This document shows, one piece after another, positions 38,242 to 46,637 of a DNA stretch of 64,000 nt (position 1 is the stretch's first letter; every line of letters begins with the position of its first letter). The DNA comes from Geodermatophilus bullaregiensis. GTDB lineage: Bacteria; Actinomycetota; Actinomycetes; Mycobacteriales; Geodermatophilaceae. The stretch covers positions 1,550,001 through 1,614,000 of the forward strand of contig NZ_JAFBCJ010000001.1 in assembly GCF_016907675.1 (NCBI RefSeq), in the 5' to 3' direction. The position numbers were made by a program, and so were the translations under genes. The notes under the pieces were generated by a model that did not search any database, was not told the origin of the DNA, and saw only the letters and a program-made list of their open reading frames with translations.

Positions 38242-39903
38242 TCACATCCGCTCCGGTGCGGAGACGCCGAGGACACCGAGGCCGTTGCGCAGCACCACGG
38301 CGGTGGCCGCGCACACCCACAGCCGCGCGGTGGTCAGCGGCCCGGCCTCCTCGTCGCCGCGGGGCAGCACCCGGCAGGCGTCGTAGAAGCGGTGGTAGGT
38401 GCCGGCCAGCTCCTCCAGGTAGCGGGCCACCCGGTGCGGGGCGCGCAGCTCGGCGGCGCCGGTGAGGACGCGCGGGAACTCGCCGAGCGCCCGCAGCAGG
38501 TCGTTCTCCCGCTCGTGGACCAGCAGGGTGACGTCGACACCGGACGCCTCGCCCAGCGACAGCCCGAGGTCGGCGGCGTTGCGCAGCACCGAGGCGATGC
38601 GGGCGTGCGCGTACTGGACGTAGAAGACCGGGTTGTCGTTGGTCTGCCGGCTCCACAGGTCCAGGTCGAGGTCGATCGTCTGGTCCATCGAGGTGCGCGC
38701 CAGCGCGTAGCGGGCCGCGTCCGCGCCGATCGCGTCGACGAGGTCACCCAGGTTCACCACGTTGCCGGCGCGCTTGCTCATGCGGACCGGCTCGCCGCCC
38801 TTCACCAGGTTGACGAGCTGACCGATGAGGATCTCGAGGTCGTCCGACGGGTCGTCACCGAAGGCGGCGACCAGCGCCTTGTACCGGCCGACGTAGCCGG
38901 TGTGGTCGGCGCCGAGCATGATCACGACCTTCTCGAAGCCGCGCTCGCGCTTGTCGAGGTAGTAGGCGCAGTCGGCGGCGAAGTAGGTCGGCTCGCCGTC
39001 CCCCTTGACCAGGACGCGGTCCTTGTCGTCGCCGAAGTCCGTCGTCCGCAGCCAGACGGCGCCGTCGGCCTCGTAGACGTGGCCCTGCTCGCGCAGCCGG
39101 GCCACCGCTTTGTCCAGGGCGCCGGTCTCGTGCAGGGTCCGCTCGGAGAAGTAGACGTCGAAGACGACGCCGAAGTCGGCCAGCGAGGTGCGGATCTCCA
39201 CCCACATGAGCTCCACGCCCCGGGTGCGGAAGACGGCGAACTGCTCGTCGTCGGGGCGCTCGAGCAACCCGGGCTCGGCTGCGACGACCTGGGCGGCGAT
39301 GTCCTCGACGTAGGCGCCGGCGTACCCGTCCTGGGGCACCGGGCGGCCGTGCGCCGCGGCCTGCAGACTGCGGGCGAACCGGTCGATCTGCGACCCGGCG
39401 TCGTTGAAGTAGTACTCGCGCGTCACGACCCCGCCGGCGGCCTCGAGCAGCCGCCCCAGTGCGTCGCCGACGGCGGCCCAGCGGACGGCACCGATGTGCA
39501 CCGGGCCGGTCGGGTTGGCCGAGACGAACTCCAGGTTCAGCCGCCGGCCCGCCAACTCGTCGGTGCGACCGTAGGCCTCCCCCGCGGTGACCGCGTCCAC
39601 CGCGATCCGGCCCAGCGCGCCCCGGGCGAGGGTGACGTTGAGGAAGCCGGGGCCGGCGACGTCGACGCGGGCCACGCCCGGCTGGGCGCGCAGCTCCTCG
39701 GCCAGCAGGTCGGCGACGGCGCGCGGCGGCATGCCGGCCGGCTTGGCCAGGCGCAGAGCCACGTTGGTGGCGTAGTCGCCGTGCTCGGGGTTCTTGGGAC
39801 GCTCGACGAGGACGTCGTCGGGGACGGCGACGGCGAGCGTGCCGCGCTCGACGACCGCCCCGACAGCGGTCCGGACGAGGTCGCGCAACTGCTCGGGTGT
39901 CAC
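38242..39903 (-). CDS. argS: arginyl-tRNA synthetase
   Basis: 553 residues, class I synthetase. N-terminal Arg-tRNA domain ([18 protein letters not shown]), HIGH-type motif [21 protein letters not shown] near 128-148, KMSKS-type motif RMSKRAGN, and the C-terminal DALR anticodon domain ([20 protein letters not shown]...[24 protein letters not shown]). GTG start. First gene of the argS-lysA-hom-thrC-thrB run. Confidence 0.96.
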   Translation of the reverse strand: MTPEQLRDLVRTAVGAVVERGTLAVAVPDDVLVERPKNPEHGDYATNVALRLAKPAGMPPRAVADLLAEELRAQPGVARVDVAGPGFLNVTLARGALGRIAVDAVTAGEAYGRTDELAGRRLNLEFVSANPTGPVHIGAVRWAAVGDALGRLLEAAGGVVTREYYFNDAGSQIDRFARSLQAAAHGRPVPQDGYAGAYVEDIAAQVVAAEPGLLERPDDEQFAVFRTRGVELMWVEIRTSLADFGVVFDVYFSERTLHETGALDKAVARLREQGHVYEADGAVWLRTTDFGDDKDRVLVKGDGEPTYFAADCAYYLDKRERGFEKVVIMLGADHTGYVGRYKALVAAFGDDPSDDLEILIGQLVNLVKGGEPVRMSKRAGNVVNLGDLVDAIGADAARYALARTSMDQTIDLDLDLWSRQTNDNPVFYVQYAHARIASVLRNAADLGLSLGEASGVDVTLLVHERENDLLRALGEFPRVLTGAAELRAPHRVARYLEELAGTYHRFYDACRVLPRGDEEAGPLTTARLWVCAATAVVLRNGLGVLGVSAPERM

Positions 39904-40110
39904 CGCGTGATCGTACGCAGCGGGCGCGACGCGCCTGCCCGCCGCACCCGCGCGGTCGGGGAGCCCACAGGGAACCGACCTAGACTCGCGGACGAGCAGC
40001 GGCCACGGGGCCGGAGGCCCCCATCCTGGGCCGCCCCGCGCGGGAGCACCACCCCAGCCGCCGCGTCGACGACACCGGACGGCGATCGAGCCGAGGACGA
40101 GGAGGACCCC

Positions 40111-40929
40111 GTGGCCAAGGACCGCAAGCCCGATGCCGGCCGGACCGGGGGCGGATCGAGCCGGTCCGGCTCCGGCGCCCGCCCCGCGGGGGCGAGCCGG
40201 GCCACCGGCCGGGGCCGCACGCGGCCGCCGACGCAGGTGGTGACCCACCAGCGGCCGTGGGGGCTCATCGCCGCGGCCGTCGCGGTCGTCGTCTTCGCCG
40301 CCGCGGCCATCACCTACGCGGTGGTCCAGGTGCGCGAGGCCGACGCCCAGCAGGTCGACGCGATCGACGAGATCGCCGGCATCGAGAGCTTCGAGTACGC
40401 CGCCGGGCAGGAGCACGTGACCACCCCGGTCGAGTACGACCAGTCCCCGCCGGTCGGCGGGCCGCACGACGGCGTCTGGGCCGACTGCACGGGCACCGTC
40501 TACGACGTCGACGTCCGGCACGAGAACGCCGTCCACTCGCTCGAGCACGGCGCGGTGTGGGTCGCCTACGACCCCGACCAGGTCTCCGACGCCGACGTCG
40601 AGCGGCTGTCGGAGCTGGTCGACGGCGTCTCCGGGCGGCTCATGTCGCCCTACGCGGGGCTGGACTCCGCGGTGAGCCTGCAGTCGTGGAACCACCAGCT
40701 CAAGGTCGACTCCGCCGACGACCCGCGGATCGAGCAGTTCGCCGACTTCCTCACCTTCAACAGCGAGGTGGAGGGCGCCTACCCGGAGGTCGGCGCCAGC
40801 TGCGAGAACCCCGCCTTCATCGCCGACCCGCTGGTGGCCGGCGACCCGAGCGAGCAGGTCGGTCCCACCGACGCGCCGACCACGCCGACCCCGGCCGCCG
40901 AGGGCTCGGGCGCGCCGGCCACGCAGTGA
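40111..40929 (+). CDS. DUF3105 membrane-anchored protein
   Basis: 272 residues: basic, Gly/Arg-rich N-terminus, one membrane helix at about 51-72, then an external DUF3105 domain. The conserved block is [26 protein letters not shown] (three His), with [17 protein letters not shown] before it and [21 protein letters not shown] after, ending in a Thr/Pro tail. Possible metal or redox role, unproven. The GTG follows GAGGACGAGGAGG. In actinobacteria this gene commonly pairs with DUF305 beside argS. Confidence 0.82.
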   Translation: MAKDRKPDAGRTGGGSSRSGSGARPAGASRATGRGRTRPPTQVVTHQRPWGLIAAAVAVVVFAAAAITYAVVQVREADAQQVDAIDEIAGIESFEYAAGQEHVTTPVEYDQSPPVGGPHDGVWADCTGTVYDVDVRHENAVHSLEHGAVWVAYDPDQVSDADVERLSELVDGVSGRLMSPYAGLDSAVSLQSWNHQLKVDSADDPRIEQFADFLTFNSEVEGAYPEVGASCENPAFIADPLVAGDPSEQVGPTDAPTTPTPAAEGSGAPATQ

Positions 40930-40936
40930 GGTCCCG

Positions 40937-41638
40937 ATGACCGGCACCGCCGTCCGTCCCGGCCAGGAGACCCCGGTCCCGGCTCCGGGTCCGCGGGGGC
41001 GCGGCCTGCGGGCCGCGCTCCTGGCCGTCATCGCGGTCGCGCTCGTCGCGCTCGGGGGCGGGCTGGCGGTGGGGCTGGGCATCGGCCAGCAGGAGACGCC
41101 GACCGCCGACTCGGTCGACGCCGGCTTCTCCCGCGACATGGCACTGCACCACCGGCAGGGGGTGGAGATGGCCAACCTGGCCCTCGAGCGCAGCGAGGAC
41201 GCGGAGGTCCGGCAGCTCGCCTTCGACATCTCGAGCACGCAGACCAACCAGGCCGGCCGGATGGAGGGCTGGCTGTCGCTGTGGGGCCTGTCCCGCTCCG
41301 GTGGCGAGCACATGGCCTGGATGGGCGGCGCGCACGCCGGACACGACACGTCGTCGACGTCCGGCGCCGATCGCGCGCCGATGCCCGGCATGGCCACCGA
41401 GGCGGAGCTGGCCGACCTGCGGTCGCTGACGGGGACGGCGTTCGACGTCGAGTTCCTCCGGCTGATGACCCGCCACCACCAGGGCGGCTTCGACATGGCG
41501 CAGTACGCCGCCGGGAACGCGAGCGAGACGGCCGTGCGGACCCTCGCCCGCTCCATCGCCGACACGCAGGCCGCCGAGGTCACCACGATGGTCGGCATGC
41601 TGACCGCGCGGGGCGGGACGCCGCTGCCCGCACCGTGA
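40937..41638 (+). CDS. DUF305 ferritin-like protein, membrane-anchored
   Basis: 233 residues: helix at about 26-50, then two homologous halves each with a metal-binding type HH motif: [17 protein letters not shown] (about 68-84) and [17 protein letters not shown] late in the protein, separated by a His/Met-rich loop ([13 protein letters not shown]). DUF305 proteins are often linked to copper or other metal handling. Seven bases after the DUF3105 gene, so one transcript is likely. Confidence 0.85.
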   Translation: MTGTAVRPGQETPVPAPGPRGRGLRAALLAVIAVALVALGGGLAVGLGIGQQETPTADSVDAGFSRDMALHHRQGVEMANLALERSEDAEVRQLAFDISSTQTNQAGRMEGWLSLWGLSRSGGEHMAWMGGAHAGHDTSSTSGADRAPMPGMATEAELADLRSLTGTAFDVEFLRLMTRHHQGGFDMAQYAAGNASETAVRTLARSIADTQAAEVTTMVGMLTARGGTPLPAP

Positions 41639-41695
41639 CGCCCGTCGGCGGAGCGCGCGGGGAGGGCTGGTAACTTCTCCCCTGCCCCACCGCGA

Positions 41696-41767
41696 GCCCC
41701 CGTAGCTCAGGGGATAGAGCACCGCCCTCCGGAGGCGGGTGCGCAGGTTCGAATCCTGCCGGGGGCA
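41696..41767 (+). tRNA. tRNA-Arg(CCG)
   Basis: 72-nt cloverleaf: acceptor stem GCCCCCG/CGGGGGC, D-arm GCTC...GAGC, anticodon stem CCGCC/GGCGG with loop CTCCGGA (anticodon CCG, codon CGG), T-arm GCAGG-TTCGAAT-CCTGC, discriminator A. CCA is not encoded. Integrase remnants begin 27 bp downstream, so this tRNA has probably served as an attachment site. Confidence 0.95.
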
Positions 41768-41793
41768 CACAGAAACTGCAGTTCAGCGGTTCA

Positions 41794-42720
41794 TCAGAAC
41801 GGCCCGGACGGTCCTCCGCCCAGGCCGTTCTGGTCTCCAGTCCGCAGATGACCCGCAAGACCGTCGCGGACGTGCCGTGCCGCGTCGTCCAGCCGGTCCG
41901 CCACCGCGTTGAGGTCGTCGTCGAACAGGTCGGCGTAGGTGTCGAGCGTCAGCGCGGCCGGGGCGTGTCCGAGCATCCGCTGGACGGCCTTCACGTGGCT
42001 CCTGAAAGACGGCGAGGCTGGTGGCCGTGTGCCGGAGTTCGTGCGGCACCAACCCCTCGAGGCCGACGGCCGCAGCGGCGCGGTCGAAGCCGGCGCGGCG
42101 GAAGATCCGGTTGCGCAGCACTGCTCCACCACGGAGACCGGTGAACAGCAGGTCGTCCGACCTGCACCCCTCAAAGTGCCTCCAGAGCTCCTCCAGTAGG
42201 AAGGCCGGGACGGGCACCGACCGGCGCTCGTAACCCTCGGGCACACCCCAGACGAGGGCGCCGTCGACCTCGACGACCGACTCGGCGACCTCGAGACGGC
42301 GTCGCCCGACGTCTACGCGGCCGACCTTCCGGGCGGCGAGCTCGCCCCAGCGGACACCGCAGTAGGCCAGCACCAGAACGACCAGCCGGTAGGAGTCCAT
42401 GACGGCTCGCTCGCGATATGGGAGTCGCGTCCCCGCTCGAGGTCGGGCTGTCTCCGCGGCGAGCGCGTGCACCTGGCTGTGGGTGAGGTAGCGGCGCCGG
42501 GCCCGCTCGGCGCGCGGGAGCTTGACTCCGGCGCAGGGGTTGCCGGCCAACCGGCCGTCGCGGACGGCGAGGTCCAGGACGAGGCTCAGCACGCGAAAGT
42601 GCTTGCGCACGGTGCCGGCGCCATCCCGACCGCCACCTCCTCTGCCGCCGAGGCCTGGATCTCGGCACGAGCGAGCGTCGTCACATGGCGTTCGCCCCCC
42701 TGCGGCAGCAGGTGCCCGTC
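41794..42720 (-). pseudogene. tyrosine-type integrase, frameshifted and N-terminally decayed
   Basis: Recognisable pieces lie in successive frames. ARAEIQA (end of a core-binding segment) is in one frame near 42630-42690. From about 42630 to 42003 a second frame gives TVRKHFRVLSLVLDLAVRDGRLAGNP, YRLVVLVLAYCGVRWGELAARKVGRVD (catalytic Arg) and GLVPHELRHTATSLAV (HxLRH). The frame then shifts and continues SHVKAVQRMLGHAPAALTLDTYADLF, with the catalytic GH and Tyr, to 41794. A one-base slip around 42000-42008 and another near 42620 break it. It lies 27 bp from tRNA-Arg, pointing away from it. Confidence 0.8.
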
Positions 42721-42985
42721 CAGCGCGCGCTGGTCGTCTACGTCGAGCGGTCGGTGGAATCGCGGTGACCAACCGCCGCGCGAGGCGGCAGTGTCGCTCA
42801 GGAGAGAACCGCAGGTCATGCGCCGACGACCTAGACCGAATCCACCGCCTCGCCGGCGACGATCCGCGAAGGCACCGCCTCCAGGACTGCCCGTCGACCG
42901 TCGCCGCTCTGCACCATCTGTTGCAACAACTCGACCATGTCCAGGCCGCCCGGCCAGCCGTACCGCTAGCACCAGTCCAGTCGGG

Positions 42986-43816
42986 TCAGGCTCCACCGGT
43001 TCCCAAGGTCGTGGAGGAGTAACCCGGCGTCGGCACCGGCGTCGGATGGATCGGGCGAGTAAACGGACCGTCCAGTGCAGCACCCCCGTCGCACTCCGAC
43101 GGCCGCGGGGCGGTCTCGGTGACCAGAAAGCCCCTGCCACGCGCGGTGACCGTCGCCGGCTCCGCGTCGTCGCACGTGCCGCCGTACGCGAAAGGCGTTC
43201 CGGACATGATGGTGAACGGATTCCAGGTTCCCTCTGCCGTCGTCATCACCAGGGGAGCCACCCGCGCGTTGCCGTGAGTGTCGAAGCCGCTGATCTCGAC
43301 CACCGTGTCAGCCGGAAAGCCGAGCAGCCCGACCTGGTAGGTCCACTGACCAGAGGAGTAGTCGCGCCACGCGCCGACGAACGCGATGTCCGGCTCGTCC
43401 AGAGACAGCGGGGGCGGAGCCGGCACAGGCGCTTGGATGTCGTCCCTTGGCGGCGTGGTCTGCGATGACGAGACAAGAGGCGGCGCACTCGAGGCCTGCG
43501 GAGCAACACTCGTACGGCGGGCAGGCGACGAAGACTCACTTGCCGGTGGAGAGGATGCGGGCGGTGGTGAAGCCGTCGGCTGTGTCGTTGTGGCACTGCT
43601 TGGCGCGGCACCCGCTGTCGGCGCGGACGTCGATGGGCTGCTCGTGGTCGGGCGAGTATCCGCGGGACTGCCCGACGCCGCAGCGGAAGCAGTGCCGGCG
43701 CCACTGACGGCGATCAACGAGCCGCCCCAACCGGCCAGGCCGGCCATGAGAACGACGCCAGTTGCGGCGGCACCGACCTTGACGCGCCTGTCGAACTGCC
43801 GAAACGTTCGGCGCAC
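42986..43816 (-). CDS. exported or membrane-anchored Ser/Thr/Pro-rich orphan protein
   Basis: 276 residues; not recognised. The basic N-terminus (RRTFRQFDRRVKVG) is followed by a hydrophobic segment (about 14-38, AAATGVVLMAGLAGWGGSLIAVSGAG), a signal peptide or anchor. A Ser/Thr/Pro/Ala linker spans about 45-135. The C-terminal domain (LDEPDIAFVGAWRDYSSGQWTYQVGLLGFPADTVVEISGFDTHG...) has two late cysteines (GGTCDDAEP, SECDGG) and may be a small beta domain. GTG start with AAGGGG upstream. It sits between two integrase remnants, so it was probably carried in by an integrated element. Confidence 0.6.
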   Translation of the reverse strand: MRRTFRQFDRRVKVGAAATGVVLMAGLAGWGGSLIAVSGAGTASAAASGSPADTRPTTSSPSTSAPTAGAAPSSATTTQPTASPPPASSPPASESSSPARRTSVAPQASSAPPLVSSSQTTPPRDDIQAPVPAPPPLSLDEPDIAFVGAWRDYSSGQWTYQVGLLGFPADTVVEISGFDTHGNARVAPLVMTTAEGTWNPFTIMSGTPFAYGGTCDDAEPATVTARGRGFLVTETAPRPSECDGGAALDGPFTRPIHPTPVPTPGYSSTTLGTGGA

Positions 43817-43984
43817 CGAGCCCCTTCCGTCGAGTCACAGCTGTCCAGGCGAGCCGCCAGCAATTGCCTATCGGCCCGCGTGGAGCAGCCTTGAGCTGAC
43901 CACCGCATGCGGCCGTACTGCGGGATGCCTGACTGGACCGGTCAAGGTGGACCTCGACTAATCCGTTGTGGCGCCCCTCTACCG

Positions 43985-44110
43985 GTTCCACGGTCATCGC
44001 CGCCGGGGCATGGCCGAACACCTGCTGGACGACCTCGACGCCGACCTCGACGCCGGCGCCGGAGGCGATGGCCAGGCACGCCGCGGTGGGTCGCGGAGCT
44101 GACGACCCGT
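43985..44110 (-). pseudogene. second tyrosine-integrase C-terminal remnant
   Basis: On the minus strand the DNA matches the integrase C-terminal region (QLR, then ACLAIASGAGVEVGVEVVQQVFGHAPAAMTV), equivalent to 'HELRHTAASLAIASG...VVQRMLGHASAAMT', with a frameshift in the HxLRH part and a short internal duplication (GVEVGVEV). No N-terminal half is found. The remaining 388-bp stretch 43817-44204 has no other supported gene. Confidence 0.55.
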
Positions 44111-44204
44111 CTCCGGCGACCCGTGTCCTCGCCGGACCCGGTGTTCGGCCGGCGTCCGACATCGACACCCATCGCATAGACGCTCGTCGTTAGCATGACC
44201 CTCG

Positions 44205-44573
44205 ATGTCCCGGGACGAGAACGAGCCGATGACCGGCCCCAGCTCCATCGGCTGCGCCCCCCTGACCGGCACTGCGATGAGCACCGGGCAGGCCGAAGCC
44301 GTCGCTCCCCTGCTGAAGGCGCTGGCCGACCCGGTGCGGCTGCGCCTGGTCAGCCTCATCGCGTCGGCCGAGGGCGGCGAGGCGTGCGTCTGCGACCTCA
44401 ACGAGGCCTTCGAGCTGACCCAGGCGACGATCAGCCACCATCTCAAGGTGCTGCACTCCGCCGGCGTCCTGGCCCGCGAGAAGCGCGGCGTGTAGGTGTA
44501 CTACGCCGTGCGCCCCGAGGCACTGTCGGCCGTGGCCGACCTCTTCACCTCCCCGGTCCGCGCGGGCGCATGA
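44205..44573 (+). pseudogene. ArsR-family repressor interrupted by an in-frame amber codon
   Basis: The open frame is an ArsR winged-helix protein: ALADPVRLRLVSLI, then ACVCDLNEAFELTQATISHHLKVL (As(III)-type CxC in the recognition region), then AGVLAREKRGV followed by TAG at 44493-44495. After the TAG the same frame continues VYYAVRPEALSAVADLFTSP to a TGA at 44571. Homologues carry Trp or a similar residue here (RGxWVYY), so a single TGG-to-TAG change explains it. The truncated product (96 residues) would lack the end of the wing and the dimerisation helix. A start at 44229 is also possible. Confidence 0.75.
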
Positions 44574-44660
44574 GCGACACCGTCGGCGCGACCGCCCGTC
44601 GTGATGGCCGCCGGCCTGCTGTCGGGGCGCACGATCCCCGGGTCGCGGCGACGCCTGCCC
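44570..44660 (+). pseudogene. start fragment of an Acr3/ArsB-type arsenite exporter
   Basis: Directly after the arsR frame (ATGA overlap) a start reads MSDTVGATA. In another frame VMAAGLLSGRTIPG (from about 44604) looks like the first membrane helix of Acr3 permeases. The remaining some 300 codons are absent before arsC at 44837. The rest of the 263-bp gap has no other feature. The assignment rests on a short match and gene order (arsR-acr3-arsC). Confidence 0.4.
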
Positions 44661-44836
44661 GGTCCACCCCGGCGAGCCCCCACCCCGACTGTGACCCGAC
44701 CGGTCCGTCCGTGGGCGAGGTCCGCGCCGTGCACGCGGACACCGGTGCCCGCGTGCACACCCCTGCTCGCCGGACTCCACCCCGCTGCCATCGCGCGTCG
44801 ACCGCGTCCACCCCTAGACCCGGAGGAGATCCCACC

Positions 44837-45256
44837 GTGTCCGGCAGGCCCAGCGTCCTGTTCGTCTGCGTCCACAACGCCGGCCGCTCCCAGATGGCCG
44901 CCGGCTGGCTGCGGCACCTCGCCGGGGACGCCGTCGAGGTCCGCTCGGCCGGTTCCGCGCCCGGCGACCGGATCAACCCCTCCGCCGTGGCGGCGATGGC
45001 CGAGGTCGGCATCGACATCACCGACCAGCGCCCCAAGGTCCTCACCACCGAGGCGGTCGAGGCCTCCGACGTCGTGATCACCATGGGCTGCGGCGACGCC
45101 TGCCCGGTCTTCCCCGGCAAGCGGTACCTCGACTGGGTCCTCGAGGACCCGGCCGGCAAGGGCGTCGCGTCCGTGCGGCCCATCCGCGACGAGATCGGGG
45201 CCCGCATCCGCGGCCTGCTCGCCGAGCTGCAGGTCGACCCGGCCACCCCCCGGTGA
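44837..45256 (+). CDS. arsC: arsenate reductase, low-molecular-weight phosphatase type
   Basis: 139 residues. LFVCVHNAGRSQMAAGWLRHL carries the P-loop CX5R; MGCGDACPVFPGKRYLDWVLEDPAGK carries the paired cysteines of the arsenate/mycothiol branch. It reduces arsenate to arsenite in the cytosol, in actinobacteria usually with mycothiol. The GTG follows GGAGGAG. The gene is intact although the exporter and repressor before it are decayed. Confidence 0.9.
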   Translation: MSGRPSVLFVCVHNAGRSQMAAGWLRHLAGDAVEVRSAGSAPGDRINPSAVAAMAEVGIDITDQRPKVLTTEAVEASDVVITMGCGDACPVFPGKRYLDWVLEDPAGKGVASVRPIRDEIGARIRGLLAELQVDPATPR

Positions 45257-45398
45257 GCGGGCGCCCCGCGGTCCTGGAGGAGCATCGGGCTCCGGTCGCG
45301 GGCACCCGGCGGACGCGCGCGGGTGCGGGTGCGCGACGACGTCGCCGCGCACGTGCGGAGCCTCGTCGTCGACCTCGGGGGAGCTCCCCGCGACCGAG

Positions 45399-46637
45399 CT
45401 AGACCGCGGCCGGTCGTCCCCCGCGCCACGCCAGCACGGCAGCCGCCACGACGCCGGCCGCCAGCAGCCCGAAGGCCGCCGCGTGGCTGCCGAGCGCCTC
45501 GGCCAGCGCCGTGCCCGCCCAGGGCGCCAGCGCGGTCGCTGCGGTGACGGGGGCGGCGAAGAACCCCGACAGGGTGCCGTAGCGGGCCGTTCCCCAGCGG
45601 TCGGCGACCGCGGTCGCCTGCAGCAGGGTGCACGCCCCCCGGACCGCACCGAGGGCGACGGCGGCGGCGACGAGCGCGGCCGGCGGGCTGCTGAGGATCG
45701 CGAGCAGCCCGATGGTCAGGGCACCGGCGCCGATCAGGCCGACGGTCCGCCCGGTCGGGGTGGTGCGGGCGCTGAGCGGGCCGTAGACGAGGCGACCGAG
45801 GAGCTGTCCGGCGCCCAGCAGGCCGAAGGTGGTGGCCGCCAGGGACGCGGAGAACCCCCGCCCGGTGAGCAGGGGGATCACCGTCAGGCTCGCGGCGTAG
45901 AGCCCGAAGGCGGTCAGCGTCAGCGCAGCCGACAGGGCCAGGAACTGGCCGCTGCGCACCTCGGCGGGCACGCCCGAGCCGGAACGGCCGGGTGTGCGTC
46001 CCCGGTGGTCCTCCCGCGTCCAGGGTGCCGTCAGCGTGGTCGCGTGCACCGGGATCGTCACCACCGCCAGCACCCCGGCGAGCACCAGGTAGGCGCCGCG
46101 CCAGCCGAGCGCCTCGACCAGCGCGTGGGTCAGCGGCGCGAACACCGTGCTGGCCAGGCCGGCGACGAGGGTCAGGGTGGTGAGCGCCCGGACCCGCCGG
46201 TCGCCGTACCAGCGGGTCAGCGCCGCGAAGGCCGCCTGGTAGAACACCGCGGACATGGCGGCGCCGGCGACCAGCCAGGCGGCCAGGAAGGTGGCGTAGT
46301 TCGGTGCCAGCGCGATCGCCACGGTGGCCGGCACCGCCAGCACCGAGCCCGCCGTCATGACCCGCCGCGGCCCGAAGACGTCCAGCCAGCGCCCGACCGG
46401 GATCCCGGCCAGCGCCGAGACGACCAGGCCGGCGGAGAACGCCGCGGTGGCCGTGGTGGCCGACCAGCCGGTGTCGGCGGTGATCGCCGCCAGGGCGACG
46501 GGGAAGGCGTAGTAGAGGACGCCCCAACTGGTGATCTGGGTGGTGCACAGACCGACCAGGGCCCGCCGCGGCGAGCGCCCGGGGCTCCCGGCGCCCGCCG
46601 CGGCGGTCGGACCACCGGCTCGTCGCTCAGCCGCCAT
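45399..46637 (-). CDS. MFS permease of the arsenic-linked cluster
   Basis: 412 residues, 12 predicted membrane helices. TQITSWGVLYYAFPVALAAITADTGWSATTATAAFSAGLV at the start and GIPVGRWLDVFGPRRVM (loop 2-3 motif) mark an MFS of the oxalate/formate-like group. It overlaps the end of the flavoprotein gene by 11 nt, so the two are coupled. It may export an arsenic species in place of the lost Acr3, by context only. The 142 bp between it and arsC hold no supported gene. Confidence 0.78.
   Translation of the reverse strand: MAAERRAGGPTAAAGAGSPGRSPRRALVGLCTTQITSWGVLYYAFPVALAAITADTGWSATTATAAFSAGLVVSALAGIPVGRWLDVFGPRRVMTAGSVLAVPATVAIALAPNYATFLAAWLVAGAAMSAVFYQAAFAALTRWYGDRRVRALTTLTLVAGLASTVFAPLTHALVEALGWRGAYLVLAGVLAVVTIPVHATTLTAPWTREDHRGRTPGRSGSGVPAEVRSGQFLALSAALTLTAFGLYAASLTVIPLLTGRGFSASLAATTFGLLGAGQLLGRLVYGPLSARTTPTGRTVGLIGAGALTIGLLAILSSPPAALVAAAVALGAVRGACTLLQATAVADRWGTARYGTLSGFFAAPVTAATALAPWAGTALAEALGSHAAAFGLLAAGVVAAAVLAWRGGRPAAV

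Noticed and set aside
38392-40110. Plus-strand ORF opposite argS that continues into DUF3105
   Set aside because: It is antisense to ArgS with Val/Gly/Asp-rich shadow composition; the real protein starts at GTG 40111.
42765-43022. 85-codon plus-strand ORF (starts VTNRRARRQC) in the accessory region
   Set aside because: No good ribosome site, no recognisable family, and it overlaps the integrase remnant and the exported protein on the other strand.
45323-45547. Plus-strand ORF after arsC
   Set aside because: It is mostly a shadow of the MFS gene. The first few codons look protein-like, but there is no ribosome site or family match.
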